Below, piece by piece: positions 51,876-59,474 of a stretch of DNA of 64,000 nt. The notes beneath the pieces are model-generated. The model was not told the DNA's origin, did not search any database, and saw nothing but the letters and a program-made list of their open reading frames with translations. This stretch comes from Bordetella petrii (GTDB lineage Bacteria > Pseudomonadota > Gammaproteobacteria > Burkholderiales > Burkholderiaceae_B): contig NC_010170.1 in assembly GCF_000067205.1 (NCBI RefSeq), positions 4,154,001-4,218,000 on the forward strand, in the 5' to 3' direction. Numbering within the stretch: the first letter of the stretch is position 1; every line of letters starts with the position of its first letter. The translations under genes were made by a program, and so were the position numbers.

Positions 51876-52748
51876 ATGAACTGGGACGACCTGCGTCACT
51901 TCCACACCCTGGCCACGGCCGGCTCGCTGTCCGCCGCGGCACGGATGCTGGCGGTCGAACACGCCACCGTGGCGCGCCGCATCGCGGCGCTGGAAGCGTC
52001 CTTGGGCATGTTGCTGGTCGACCGGCGCGGCCGCCGCTGGACCCTGACAGCCGACGGCGAACGCATCGCGGCCATCGCCGCGAAAATGGATCACGAAGCG
52101 CGCGCCGTCCAGCGACGCGCCGACAGCGCACGCTCCGAGTTGTCCGGCACCGTCAGCGTCAGCGCCCCGCCCGCCCTGGCGGCGCAGGCCCTGACCGCGC
52201 CGCTGGTGGAACTGCAGCAGCGCCATCCCGGCCTGACCATCCGCATCATCGGCGAAGCCCGTGCCGCCTCGCTCGACCGCGCCGAAGCCGACCTCGCCAT
52301 CCGGCTGTCCCGCCCAGAAAAAGGCGATCTCACAATTGCCAAGCTGGGCAAGGTGGACTTCCGCCTGTACGCCAGCCCCGCCTACCTGGCGCACACCAGC
52401 GAAGCAGACTGGCGCTTCATCGGCTCAGACGGCCCGCTGGCAAAGGCCCCGCAACAGGCAGCGCTAGAACGCTACGCGGCCGGGCGGGTGTTCGCGTTCT
52501 ACTCCGGCAGCCTGGACATCCAGCAAGCCGCCGCGCGCAGCGGCGCGGGCATCGCCGCGCTGCCCGATTTCATGGGAATGACGGATGCCGCGCTGGTTCC
52601 GGTGACGCCGGAAACGCGGCTGGTGTCGCGAGATATTTGGCTGGTTGTGCACACCGACCTCAAGCGCGCAGCGGCGGTGAAGGCGGTGATGGGACAGTTG
52701 CGAGCGGTGTTCGCGCGCAGGCGCGGGGAAGGTGAACCGGATGGGTAA
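51876..52748 (+). CDS. LysR-family transcriptional regulator
   Basis: The protein has 290 residues. The N-terminal HTH is MNWDDLRHFHTLATAGSLSAAARMLAVEHATVARRIAALE, followed by a PBP2-type effector domain. Its stop codon TAA lies at bases 3-5 of the adjoining insertion sequence. Without the element the frame would run four codons further (ASGV) to a TGA in the palindromic repeat, so only the last residues have changed. It is divergent from the quinone reductase gene. Confidence 0.92.
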   Translation: MNWDDLRHFHTLATAGSLSAAARMLAVEHATVARRIAALEASLGMLLVDRRGRRWTLTADGERIAAIAAKMDHEARAVQRRADSARSELSGTVSVSAPPALAAQALTAPLVELQQRHPGLTIRIIGEARAASLDRAEADLAIRLSRPEKGDLTIAKLGKVDFRLYASPAYLAHTSEADWRFIGSDGPLAKAPQQAALERYAAGRVFAFYSGSLDIQQAAARSGAGIAALPDFMGMTDAALVPVTPETRLVSRDIWLVVHTDLKRAAAVKAVMGQLRAVFARRRGEGEPDG

Positions 52749-52807
52749 TCCCCCCGCAAAAGCGCTGCAGCCAGAAGTAGAATTTTCTCATTGAGGAGTT
52801 CTACAGC

Positions 52808-53194
52808 ATGAAGAAGTCGCGATTCACGGATAGCCAGATCATCGAAGCGATTAAACGCGTCGAGGCGGGTCTGGCGGTGCCGGAGCTATGCCGGGATCTG
52901 GGCATCAGCTCGGCCACGTTCTACAAGTGGCGGTCGAAGTACGGCGGCATGGATGTATCGCTGATGGCGCGCATGAAGGAGCTCGAGGCTGAGAACGCGC
53001 GGTTGCGCAAGATGTATGTCGAGGAGAAGCTCAAAGCCGAGATCGTGACGGAGGCGCTCGAAAAAAGTGGTGAGGCCATCTCGCCGCCGCGAGATGGCCC
53101 AACGTGCCGTGCAAGATCGCGGCGTATCGATCCGGATAGCTTGCGAAGCGTTCAGCATCAGCCAGGCCTGCTATCGGTACGTCGCCAAGACTGA
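52808..53194 (+). CDS. IS407-like OrfA (frame altered at its end)
   Basis: Residues 1-85 are a normal OrfA with HTH (FTDSQIIEAIKRVEAGLAVPELCRDLGISSATFYKWRSKY) and leucine-rich coil. Relatives normally end soon after ALxKKW. Here the frame at the A6G tract (53061-53067) reads GAA AAA AGT and runs on to 128 residues. That suggests one base has been lost before the slippery tract. Confidence 0.8.
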   Translation: MKKSRFTDSQIIEAIKRVEAGLAVPELCRDLGISSATFYKWRSKYGGMDVSLMARMKELEAENARLRKMYVEEKLKAEIVTEALEKSGEAISPPRDGPTCRARSRRIDPDSLRSVQHQPGLLSVRRQD

Positions 53195-53894
53195 CGCCGA
53201 GAACAAGGAAATCGCCGATTGGCTGCTACGTCTGACGGACAACCATCGCAATTGGGGCTTCGGGCTGTGCTTTCTGTACCTACGCAATGTCCGAGGTTTT
53301 GCCTGGAACCATAAGCGCGTGTACCGGATCTACCGCGAACTCGAGTTGAACCTACGGATCAAGCCGCGCAAACGGCTGGTTCGGCACACGCCTGAGCCAC
53401 TGACCGTTCCGACACACGTGAACCAGGTATGGTCGATGGACTTCATGCACGACCAACTTGGCGATGGGCGCAGCATCCGCGTGTTGAACGTTATCGACGA
53501 CTTCAATCGGGAGGCCCTGGGCATTGAGGTCGACTTTTCGCTACCGTCCGAGCGCGTGATCCGCACGCTCAAGCAGATTATCGGATGGCGGGGAAAGCCT
53601 TCGGCTATTCGCTGCGACAACGGCCCAGAATACCTGAGTGCAGCGATCGTCGAGTGGGCTGGCGCCTGGGATATTAAGCTTGAATACATCCAGCCAGGCA
53701 AGCCGCAGCAAAATGCCTATGTGGAGCGGTTCAACAGAACCGTACGCTACGAGTGGCTGTCCCAGTATCACTGGGACGACCTGGACCACGTTCAGCGCGC
53801 CGCTACTCAGTGGATGTGGTCCTACAATCACGAGCGCCCAAACATGGCTCTGGGCGGATTTACCCCGAAACAGCGGTTGGCCATGACCGTATAG
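53067..53894 (+). CDS. IS407-like transposase OrfB
   Basis: This 275-residue DDE integrase has the first Asp in WSMDFMHDQL, the second in RCDNGPEYLS, and the Glu in VERFNRTVRYEW. The GTG at 53067 sits at the end of the A6 tract where fusion with OrfA normally happens. Relative to the present orfA frame the step needed is +1 and not the usual -1. Confidence 0.9.
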   Translation: MVRPSRRREMAQRAVQDRGVSIRIACEAFSISQACYRYVAKTDAENKEIADWLLRLTDNHRNWGFGLCFLYLRNVRGFAWNHKRVYRIYRELELNLRIKPRKRLVRHTPEPLTVPTHVNQVWSMDFMHDQLGDGRSIRVLNVIDDFNREALGIEVDFSLPSERVIRTLKQIIGWRGKPSAIRCDNGPEYLSAAIVEWAGAWDIKLEYIQPGKPQQNAYVERFNRTVRYEWLSQYHWDDLDHVQRAATQWMWSYNHERPNMALGGFTPKQRLAMTV

Positions 53895-53945
53895 CATTCC
53901 TACTTCTGGCAATCGCTATAAATGGGGGGGATTACCGATGCATCA

Positions 53946-54033
53946 GGTGTCTGACTCCCGGAGGGTGTCAGACACCGATGTGTGCTGAAGCTTTATGCCC
54001 CGGTGTCCGACACCCTTACGGGAGTCAGACACC
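53946..54033. repeat. Two REP-like palindromes at the island edge
   Basis: Arms GGTGTCTGAC (53946) with GTCAGACACC (53967), and GGTGTCCGAC (54002) with GTCAGACACC (54024), form two units in head-to-head layout. They are of the same family as 31088 and 31282. Confidence 0.87.
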
Positions 54034-54091
54034 TGACGAGCATGGCGCGGAGCGCTACCAAGCGCTCCTAATTTCCGAAAAAAAACGTCAG

Positions 54092-54177
54092 ACGTTGATC
54101 ACACGTTTAAACGTTGATCGGTCGGCAAAGGCCTGTGAACGCTAGGTTTCGCGCGGAAATCGGGCCACGGCCTTTGC
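54092..54177. repeat. Iteron-like direct repeats and inverted repeat
   Basis: ACGTTGATC occurs at 54092 and 54111. The 12-bp palindrome ACGTTTAAACGT (54103-54114) lies between and across them. GCAAAGGCC (54125-54133) pairs with GGCCTTTGC (54169-54177). Such clusters occur at attachment, origin or operator sites; the role here is unknown. Confidence 0.55.
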
Positions 54178-54375
54178 GGGAATCGCTGGAAGTGCCCCCA
54201 GTTGTACCCCCATAGGGCTATCGGGATGATAGATCAGTCTGGATGCCGGTGCCAGCGCTGCGCCTGCCGGATAAAACGGGTATGGCGCAGACCGCATTGT
54301 TGGCTGACGCCTGGAGCGGTACGCGATGAGATGCAGGGGAACGGGCCGCTGTGGCCCAGACCTTGGAGAACTCTC

Positions 54376-54492
54376 ATGGCAGACCATCACACCCGCCACA
54401 ACCCGCTGGGGCAAGATGCCCTGTTCACCACGCCCGCCTCGCTCATGCTCGATGCTCGCCTCACGCCGCTGGAGTGCAATGGCTGGCAGTGA
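54376..54492 (+). pseudogene. Truncated N-terminal fragment, possible integrative-element replication protein
   Basis: An ATG with GGAG 8 bases upstream encodes 38 residues (MADHHTRHNPLGQDALFTTP, then ASLMLDARLTPLECNGWQ), and the stop is the TGA that begins the IS. From memory, the LLDARLTPLERNxWQ stretch resembles STY4528-type replication proteins of PFGI-1/ICEclc-like elements. This identity is tentative because the rest is missing. Confidence 0.45.
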
Positions 54493-54505
54493 CCTGCCCC
54501 CAGAC

Positions 54506-55330
54506 TTAGTACGGCACCGACATAGAGTCCAGGGTTAAAAACCGTTGTTGTCGATGCGCCTGAGCAAACTGCTCCGGCGTTAAGTATCTCAGCGCGCTAT
54601 GCGGGCGTTCGGTGTTGTACTCGACGCGCCAGTCTTCGATCAAGGATTTGGCTTGGCGCAACGACATGAACCAATGCTCATTGAGGCATTCATCGCGGAA
54701 TTTACCGTTGAAGCTCTCGATGTATGCATTCTCCACGGGTTTGCCTGGTCTGATGAACGACAGCTTCACGCCGACCTGATAGGCCCAAGCGTCCAGGGCC
54801 CTGCCGGCAAACTCTGGGCCGTTGTCTACGGTGATGGATTTGGGCAGCCCATGCAGTTCCGCAAGCCGTTGCAGCACCTGCGCCACCCGCAATCCCGGCA
54901 GTGATGTATCGACCTCGATGGCAAGACACTCGCGCGTGTAGTCATCGACGATGTTCAAGCACCGGAACCTGCGGCCATAGGCCAGACCGTCGGACACGAA
55001 GTCCATCGACCAGCTCTGATTCGGCGCCGTCGCAACGGGACGAACTACCCGCTCTGCGGGAGCGATGCGCTTGCCGCGACGCTTACGAACGCTCAAGCCG
55101 GCTTGGCTGTAAAGCCGCCAGACCCGCTTGTGATTCGTCTGCCAGCCTTCACGGCGCAGCAGAATATGGATGCGCCGATAGCCGTAGCGTCGCTTGAGCG
55201 CTGCCATCTCCTTCATGCGCTCGGTCAATGCTACATCGCCCGTACGCTTACTTTCATAAGCGAATAGCGACCGGGAAATGCCTACCAGCCCGCAGGCCCG
55301 GGTGATACCCATGCCGCGCTCGGTCATCAA
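54506..55330 (-). CDS. IS3-family transposase OrfB
   Basis: The protein has 274 residues from the first ATG. The DDE triad is D in WSMDFVSDGL, D in TVDNGPEFAG and E in YIESFNGKFRDE. A -1 slip at the end of orfA would give a longer OrfAB fusion reading VASPQAKREAVRTLMTER across the junction. Confidence 0.9.
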   Translation of the reverse strand: MMTERGMGITRACGLVGISRSLFAYESKRTGDVALTERMKEMAALKRRYGYRRIHILLRREGWQTNHKRVWRLYSQAGLSVRKRRGKRIAPAERVVRPVATAPNQSWSMDFVSDGLAYGRRFRCLNIVDDYTRECLAIEVDTSLPGLRVAQVLQRLAELHGLPKSITVDNGPEFAGRALDAWAYQVGVKLSFIRPGKPVENAYIESFNGKFRDECLNEHWFMSLRQAKSLIEDWRVEYNTERPHSALRYLTPEQFAQAHRQQRFLTLDSMSVPY

Positions 55331-55365
55331 CGTTCTGACCGCTTCGCGTTTGGCCTGCGGGCTTG

Positions 55366-55626
55366 CTACTTTCGGCTCAAAAGGTCCTGAAGCGCAGCCT
55401 TGTCCAGCATCGATTCAGCCAACAGCTTCTTGAGCTTGTTGTTCTCTTGCTCCAGTTCCTTCAGGCGCTGGACGTCCGAGACGGTCATACCGCCGAACTT
55501 CGCCTTCCAGTTGTAGTAGGTGGCCTCCGAGATCCCGTGCTTGCGGCACAGTTCGGCCACCTTGGCCCCTGCCTCGGCCTCCTTCAGCACCCCGATGATC
55601 TGTTCTTCCGTAAATCGTTTCTTCAT
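55366..55626 (-). CDS. IS3-family OrfA
   Basis: The protein has 86 residues with HTH (RFTEEQIIGVLKEAEAGAKVAELCRKHGISEATYYNWKAKFGG) and a heptad leucine segment (LKELEQENNKLKKLLAESML). It ends LLSRK, just before the presumed frameshift point into orfB. Confidence 0.9.
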   Translation of the reverse strand: MKKRFTEEQIIGVLKEAEAGAKVAELCRKHGISEATYYNWKAKFGGMTVSDVQRLKELEQENNKLKKLLAESMLDKAALQDLLSRK

Positions 55627-55686
55627 TGCCGTTCCTTTGTGAACGGACTCTACATCGATTTCGTACTAACCACGGGGAGCAGGTCA

Positions 55687-55946
55687 AAATCACTGCAGGC
55701 TTTGGATGCTGGATCTTTTGATGTGCCCAACTCCCAGTAGCTGATCCCAGCAGGAATCCATGGATTTCCTTGCTCCACAGAGATCACCCCATCCCAGCCG
55801 GGAGCGCTAACCGACTCACCTCCCGGCATGGCGATCGCCGTAATCCGAGCCGTTGCCGAAATCAGCCGCCTTACCAGGACAGGAAGCATTCCTTGTGCTT
55901 CACGTCTGTCTGACCACCGTACAAGATGGGTTGCCGTGATGCGCAT
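55687..55946 (-). pseudogene. N-terminal fragment of an unidentified protein following hsdS
   Basis: The ATG at 55946 lies 17 bp after hsdS and encodes 86 residues (MRITATHLVRWSDRREAQGM onward, with IAMPGGESVSAPGWDGVI and SYWELGTS) before the IS cuts it. I recall this N-terminal domain on large proteins found beside restriction systems, possibly a nuclease-like domain ahead of an NTPase, but cannot confirm it. As the promoter-distal member of the hsd operon it was probably part of the same defence cluster. Confidence 0.6.
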
Positions 55947-55963
55947 GAAAGCCCCTTCTAGAA

Positions 55964-58357
55964 TCAAAGGCCTAGCCGCTGTTGCTGCGTGGTTCTTGGC
56001 GACAACCCGCGTGGGACGAAGTTTTCTTTGCGTAACCAGGAAAGCCAAGGTTTGAGATCAGACGGTGAAAAACGACCTTTGCGCTCGTGCCAATTTTCGC
56101 GCATATCGGTAATGATCTGTTCGTCGGTCGGCTGGGTGCCATCGATCAAGAAATCGTTCCAGACGGCAAAAAGTGTGGCGATGATCTCGACTTCTTTGGT
56201 CGTCTTGCCTGCCAGGGCGTAGATCAGGCGGTCAAATTCAGTCTTCTGGCCTGATGACATCAGCGATTCAGCTTTGGCGGCAGGCTCGGACAACGCAGAC
56301 AAGCAGCGGTATTCCGTCTTCTTCCTACCGTTGGGTAGCAGCTTTTCATTGACCTCGAACCAATGCTTGCCTTGGCCTTGCCGCTCGAAATCATAAATCC
56401 ATTTATCCAACGGGCCAGCGGCTTCACGCTCTGGCTGCAAATTCAACTTCAGCCCCACATGTGCCTGAGCCAGATACAACACTTTGGCAGCGGCAGTGCG
56501 CCCAAAATATTGAGCATTGGCGAGCTTGCCAAGCGTGTAGCAACCGATGGCGGCACGATAGTCCGCCAGGTTGTTGACGGTTGCGGATGGCCGAACAACT
56601 GGTGGCGGTTCTTCCTTGGCCTGTGAGTGCGCGTGTATCAGTGCGTTTAGAAGTTCAGTCCGTTTGCTGCTGGTCGCTTCTATCTGCTGATCCAGTGCAT
56701 CACACATCACCATCAGTTCGTCGATTTTAGTGACAATACGAGTTTGCTCAGGGTGAGGAGGAAGCGATACTGGCATCTTGTTAAGAATGCCGTGATTAAG
56801 ATTCGTCATGGTTGTTCCAACGGAGTTTCCTCCCAAAAACTCCCGGGTAATTTCTGTTTTGAAAATGGTCAATATATATTGCCGATAAATGCGATCGACA
56901 AAACGCAAGACAAAGCTACCAGTCCCGCATAAAAAGCCATCGGACTCGGCAGTAACAATGGCACATCGCCCCATTTCACCTCGTCTAGCCATAACTATGT
57001 CATTCGTATTTAATCTGTGCGAGTCAAGTTTTTTGGCCATAATCTCAGAAACGGTAACTGATGGATCATGAAATATTTTTCCATCAACCATGTGTGATGG
57101 ATTGACCAAAGGAACCCCATCAACGATGTAATCACTTTTGTGAATCATGGAGCCGAAAGGCCCTGTGGAAATTTCTGTTGTTAAATCTCCGAATCTCACC
57201 CACTCCCACCCCTGCGGCAACGCATAAGGCTTTTCTTCTTCCGTCACCGGCGGCAATGGCTTGGTTTTTTTTATTTTGCCTTCCTGCACCAGCCGCTGTT
57301 TCTCGGCTTCGATCTCTTTCAGCAGCTCACTGGCGGGCTGGTCATTCGGGTCTTGGGGGACAAGCTTGCCCATGACGGCCAGTTGCAGGATGGCCTTGCG
57401 TAGTTCGGCGACGTTTCCCTTGATGGTGTAGAGCTCGCCGAAGTGTTCGGCGAGGAAGGTCTGGGCGCGCTGGTGCTGCCCAGGTTCAGCGACGTTCAGC
57501 AGTTGCTTGATGGCTGCGGCATGAACGGTCAGGCGCGCTCCCTGTTGTGCAGTACGCAGTTTTTCCAGTTCATCGCAACGCGCCATCAGTTCGTCGATTT
57601 TGGCGACGATACGGTGCTGCTCAGAGATTGGAGGTACAGGAACCAAGAAGGGATTCAGCTTTCCCAGGGAAATGTTAGCAATATTTGTCGTCTGACTTGC
57701 TGCGTCAATAAGTGACGAACGCGCATAGGATGTATTGAGTAAATGAAGAACATAAAGAGGAGCCACCTTGTGCGTGCGAAGTACACCAAGAAATCCACCA
57801 AATGTCGCCTCGTTCACCGGCATTTCTGAAACAACTGCAACTTTCCCAACTAATTCACGGCTATTTGCCATTGACATTACGATATCGTCTTGTCGTACAA
57901 GCTGGGAGTTCTTGGACATGAATGTGCGGTCAATATAAAGAAGATCGCTCCATTCAATTTTCTTTTGCACGTTCGCCGTTCTCAGGCAAGCAATGCGGCC
58001 ACTTGCTGGCTCTTTGGTTTTTTCGCTTGCAGGAAAAGTGATGCCGCGAATTATGTCCGTAATTTCGCCAAGCCTTGCCCACTCCCACCCCTGCGGCAGG
58101 GCGTACGGCTTTTCTTCTTCAGCCACTGGTGGCAGCGGCTTGGGTTTCTTGATCTGACCTTCCTTCACCAGTTGCTGTTTCTCAGCTTCGATTTCTTGCA
58201 GCAGATCGCTTGCAGGCTGCTCGCTCGGATCTTGTGACACCAGCTTGCCCTGCATAGCCAACGTCAGGATCAGCTCACGCAGTTTCTTGATGCCATCGGG
58301 TGCAGCAAAGGCAGTGTCGAAGTGCTTTTCCAGCAGTTCGGCGGTATGCTTATTCAT
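55964..58357 (-). CDS. hsdS: Type I restriction-modification specificity subunit HsdS
   Basis: The protein has 797 residues, far longer than the usual 400-450. It has two target-recognition domains, about residues 90-250 and 382-545. Each is preceded by a nearly duplicated block (residues 26-99 and 318-391, both ending EEEKPYALPQGWEW) and followed by RIVxKIDELM helices. An extra C-terminal region of about 200 residues (600-797) is present. The two recognition domains are AT-richer than the rest, as expected for exchanged modules. An A8 run on the coding strand lies at 57265-57272. The start overlaps the DUF1016 stop. Confidence 0.92.
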   Translation of the reverse strand: MNKHTAELLEKHFDTAFAAPDGIKKLRELILTLAMQGKLVSQDPSEQPASDLLQEIEAEKQQLVKEGQIKKPKPLPPVAEEEKPYALPQGWEWARLGEITDIIRGITFPASEKTKEPASGRIACLRTANVQKKIEWSDLLYIDRTFMSKNSQLVRQDDIVMSMANSRELVGKVAVVSEMPVNEATFGGFLGVLRTHKVAPLYVLHLLNTSYARSSLIDAASQTTNIANISLGKLNPFLVPVPPISEQHRIVAKIDELMARCDELEKLRTAQQGARLTVHAAAIKQLLNVAEPGQHQRAQTFLAEHFGELYTIKGNVAELRKAILQLAVMGKLVPQDPNDQPASELLKEIEAEKQRLVQEGKIKKTKPLPPVTEEEKPYALPQGWEWVRFGDLTTEISTGPFGSMIHKSDYIVDGVPLVNPSHMVDGKIFHDPSVTVSEIMAKKLDSHRLNTNDIVMARRGEMGRCAIVTAESDGFLCGTGSFVLRFVDRIYRQYILTIFKTEITREFLGGNSVGTTMTNLNHGILNKMPVSLPPHPEQTRIVTKIDELMVMCDALDQQIEATSSKRTELLNALIHAHSQAKEEPPPVVRPSATVNNLADYRAAIGCYTLGKLANAQYFGRTAAAKVLYLAQAHVGLKLNLQPEREAAGPLDKWIYDFERQGQGKHWFEVNEKLLPNGRKKTEYRCLSALSEPAAKAESLMSSGQKTEFDRLIYALAGKTTKEVEIIATLFAVWNDFLIDGTQPTDEQIITDMRENWHERKGRFSPSDLKPWLSWLRKENFVPRGLSPRTTQQQRLGL

Positions 58358-59474
58358 GCTCGCCCCCCAGTTCGCGCTCGATCTGTTCGATGCTGGGCAA
58401 AGCGCTTTTCAGGGTCTTCGGCAGGGCGCGGGTAATCTCGAAACTGGACACGCCGATGGGCTTGTCCACGCCACGCAGCGCGTACTCGGCCAGTACGCGA
58501 TTGGGCTGTTGGCAAAGGATCAGGCCGATGGTGGGTTTGTCGCTCTCGTGGCGCAATTGGTCGTCAACAACGTTGCAGTAGAAATTCATCTTGCCGGCGT
58601 ATTCGGGCTTGAAATCACCGCGCTTGAGGTCGATGACCACATAGCAGCGCAGTTTTAGGTGGTAAAACAGTAGGTCGATGTAGAAGTCATCGCCGCCAAG
58701 GTCGAGGTGATACTGGCGCCCGACGAAGGCGAACCCCTGGCCAAGCTCCAGCAGGAATTTCTCCAGGTGAGCAATCAGCCCGGTTTCCAGCTCGCGCTCA
58801 TGGAAGCCCGCTTCCAGGGTCAGAAAGTCGAACAGGTAGGGGTCTTTTAGGGTTTGTTGCACGAGATCGGAATCCGGCGAGGGCAGGCGCAGCGCGAAGT
58901 TGCTGGCGGCGTTGCCCTGGCGACGGTGTGCGGTGGTTTCGATCTGCATCACCAGAATGTTGCGGCTCCAACCATTTTCAAGGGTGGCGCGCATATACCA
59001 CTGGCGCGTGCTCGCATCCTTGACCTTGGCGATCAGCTCGGCGTGGTGGCCCCAGGGCACAGAAAGCAGAAGCTCGGGCGGAAATATCGAGGCCATGTCC
59101 GCGGTTTGTGCCACGGTCTGTGGCCTTTTCTTCCCGCCGGCCATTTGTGCCACGGGCTGTGGCACTTCTGTGCCCGCTGTGCGGGCACCCAGATGGGGGT
59201 ACTCCCGGTAGAAGGCCAACATGCGCTTGATGTTGCGCTCTGAAAACCCCTTTTCTTCCGGCAACTCATTGTGCAGGTCTTTCGCCAGTCGGGGGATGAC
59301 AGCGGCCCCCCAGCCTTCCTGTTTCTGGCGCTGGTCGATTAGCGCGCCGATATCCCAATACAGGCGGAGCAGTTCGGCGTTGACTGCCAGCACGGCTCGC
59401 GTCTGGGCATGGCGAATGCGCCGCTTGATATCAGCGAATAACGCTGGATAGTCAGTTGGCAAATGCGTGCTCAT
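58350..59474 (-). CDS. DUF1016/YhcG-family PDDEXK nuclease-like protein
   Basis: This 374-residue protein has a helical N-terminal domain (RIRHAQTRAVLAVNAELLRLYWDIGALI) and a C-terminal restriction-like nuclease domain with GGDDFYIDLLFYHLKLRCYVVIDLKRGDFKPEYAGKM, whose acidic and lysine residues fit a PD-(D/E)xK site. Such genes often lie within type I restriction operons. It overlaps hsdM and hsdS, so it is made with them. Confidence 0.9.
   Translation of the reverse strand: MSTHLPTDYPALFADIKRRIRHAQTRAVLAVNAELLRLYWDIGALIDQRQKQEGWGAAVIPRLAKDLHNELPEEKGFSERNIKRMLAFYREYPHLGARTAGTEVPQPVAQMAGGKKRPQTVAQTADMASIFPPELLLSVPWGHHAELIAKVKDASTRQWYMRATLENGWSRNILVMQIETTAHRRQGNAASNFALRLPSPDSDLVQQTLKDPYLFDFLTLEAGFHERELETGLIAHLEKFLLELGQGFAFVGRQYHLDLGGDDFYIDLLFYHLKLRCYVVIDLKRGDFKPEYAGKMNFYCNVVDDQLRHESDKPTIGLILCQQPNRVLAEYALRGVDKPIGVSSFEITRALPKTLKSALPSIEQIERELGGEHE

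Larger units (their letters stand above)
52744..53936 (+). mobile_element. IS3-family (IS407-like) insertion sequence, 1193 bp
   Basis: The imperfect inverted ends start GGTAATCCCCCC, with shared inner CCAGAAGTAG blocks. A 4-bp duplication, GATG, flanks it (52740-52743 and 53937-53940), the size usual for the IS407 subgroup. It lies between the LysR gene and a REP palindrome that begins 9 bases beyond its end. Confidence 0.9.
53937..54375. other. Non-coding stretch with palindromes and direct repeats
   Basis: No gene is assigned here. It contains two REP-like palindromes, a 19-bp-spaced repeat pair and an inverted repeat (see separate entries). It marks the switch from core genes to the accessory region. 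Confidence 0.6.
54490..55686 (-). mobile_element. IS3-family insertion sequence, 1197 bp, no target duplication
   Basis: Both ends begin TGACCTGC and share TTAGTACG and TAGAGTCC blocks in inverse. The outer flanks (ending GCAG on the left, starting AAAT on the right) are not duplicates. The element carries orfA and orfB on the minus strand. It joins two truncated genes, which suggests a deletion or recombination between two copies after insertion. Confidence 0.88.

Noticed and set aside
52740..54375. A tRNA-associated integration site at the start of the accessory region
   Set aside because: No tRNA cloverleaf or integrase gene could be found in this stretch.
54142..54414. Minus-strand 90-residue frame in the gap before the third IS
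   Set aside because: No domain and no ribosome site; the opposite strand holds the more plausible truncated gene.
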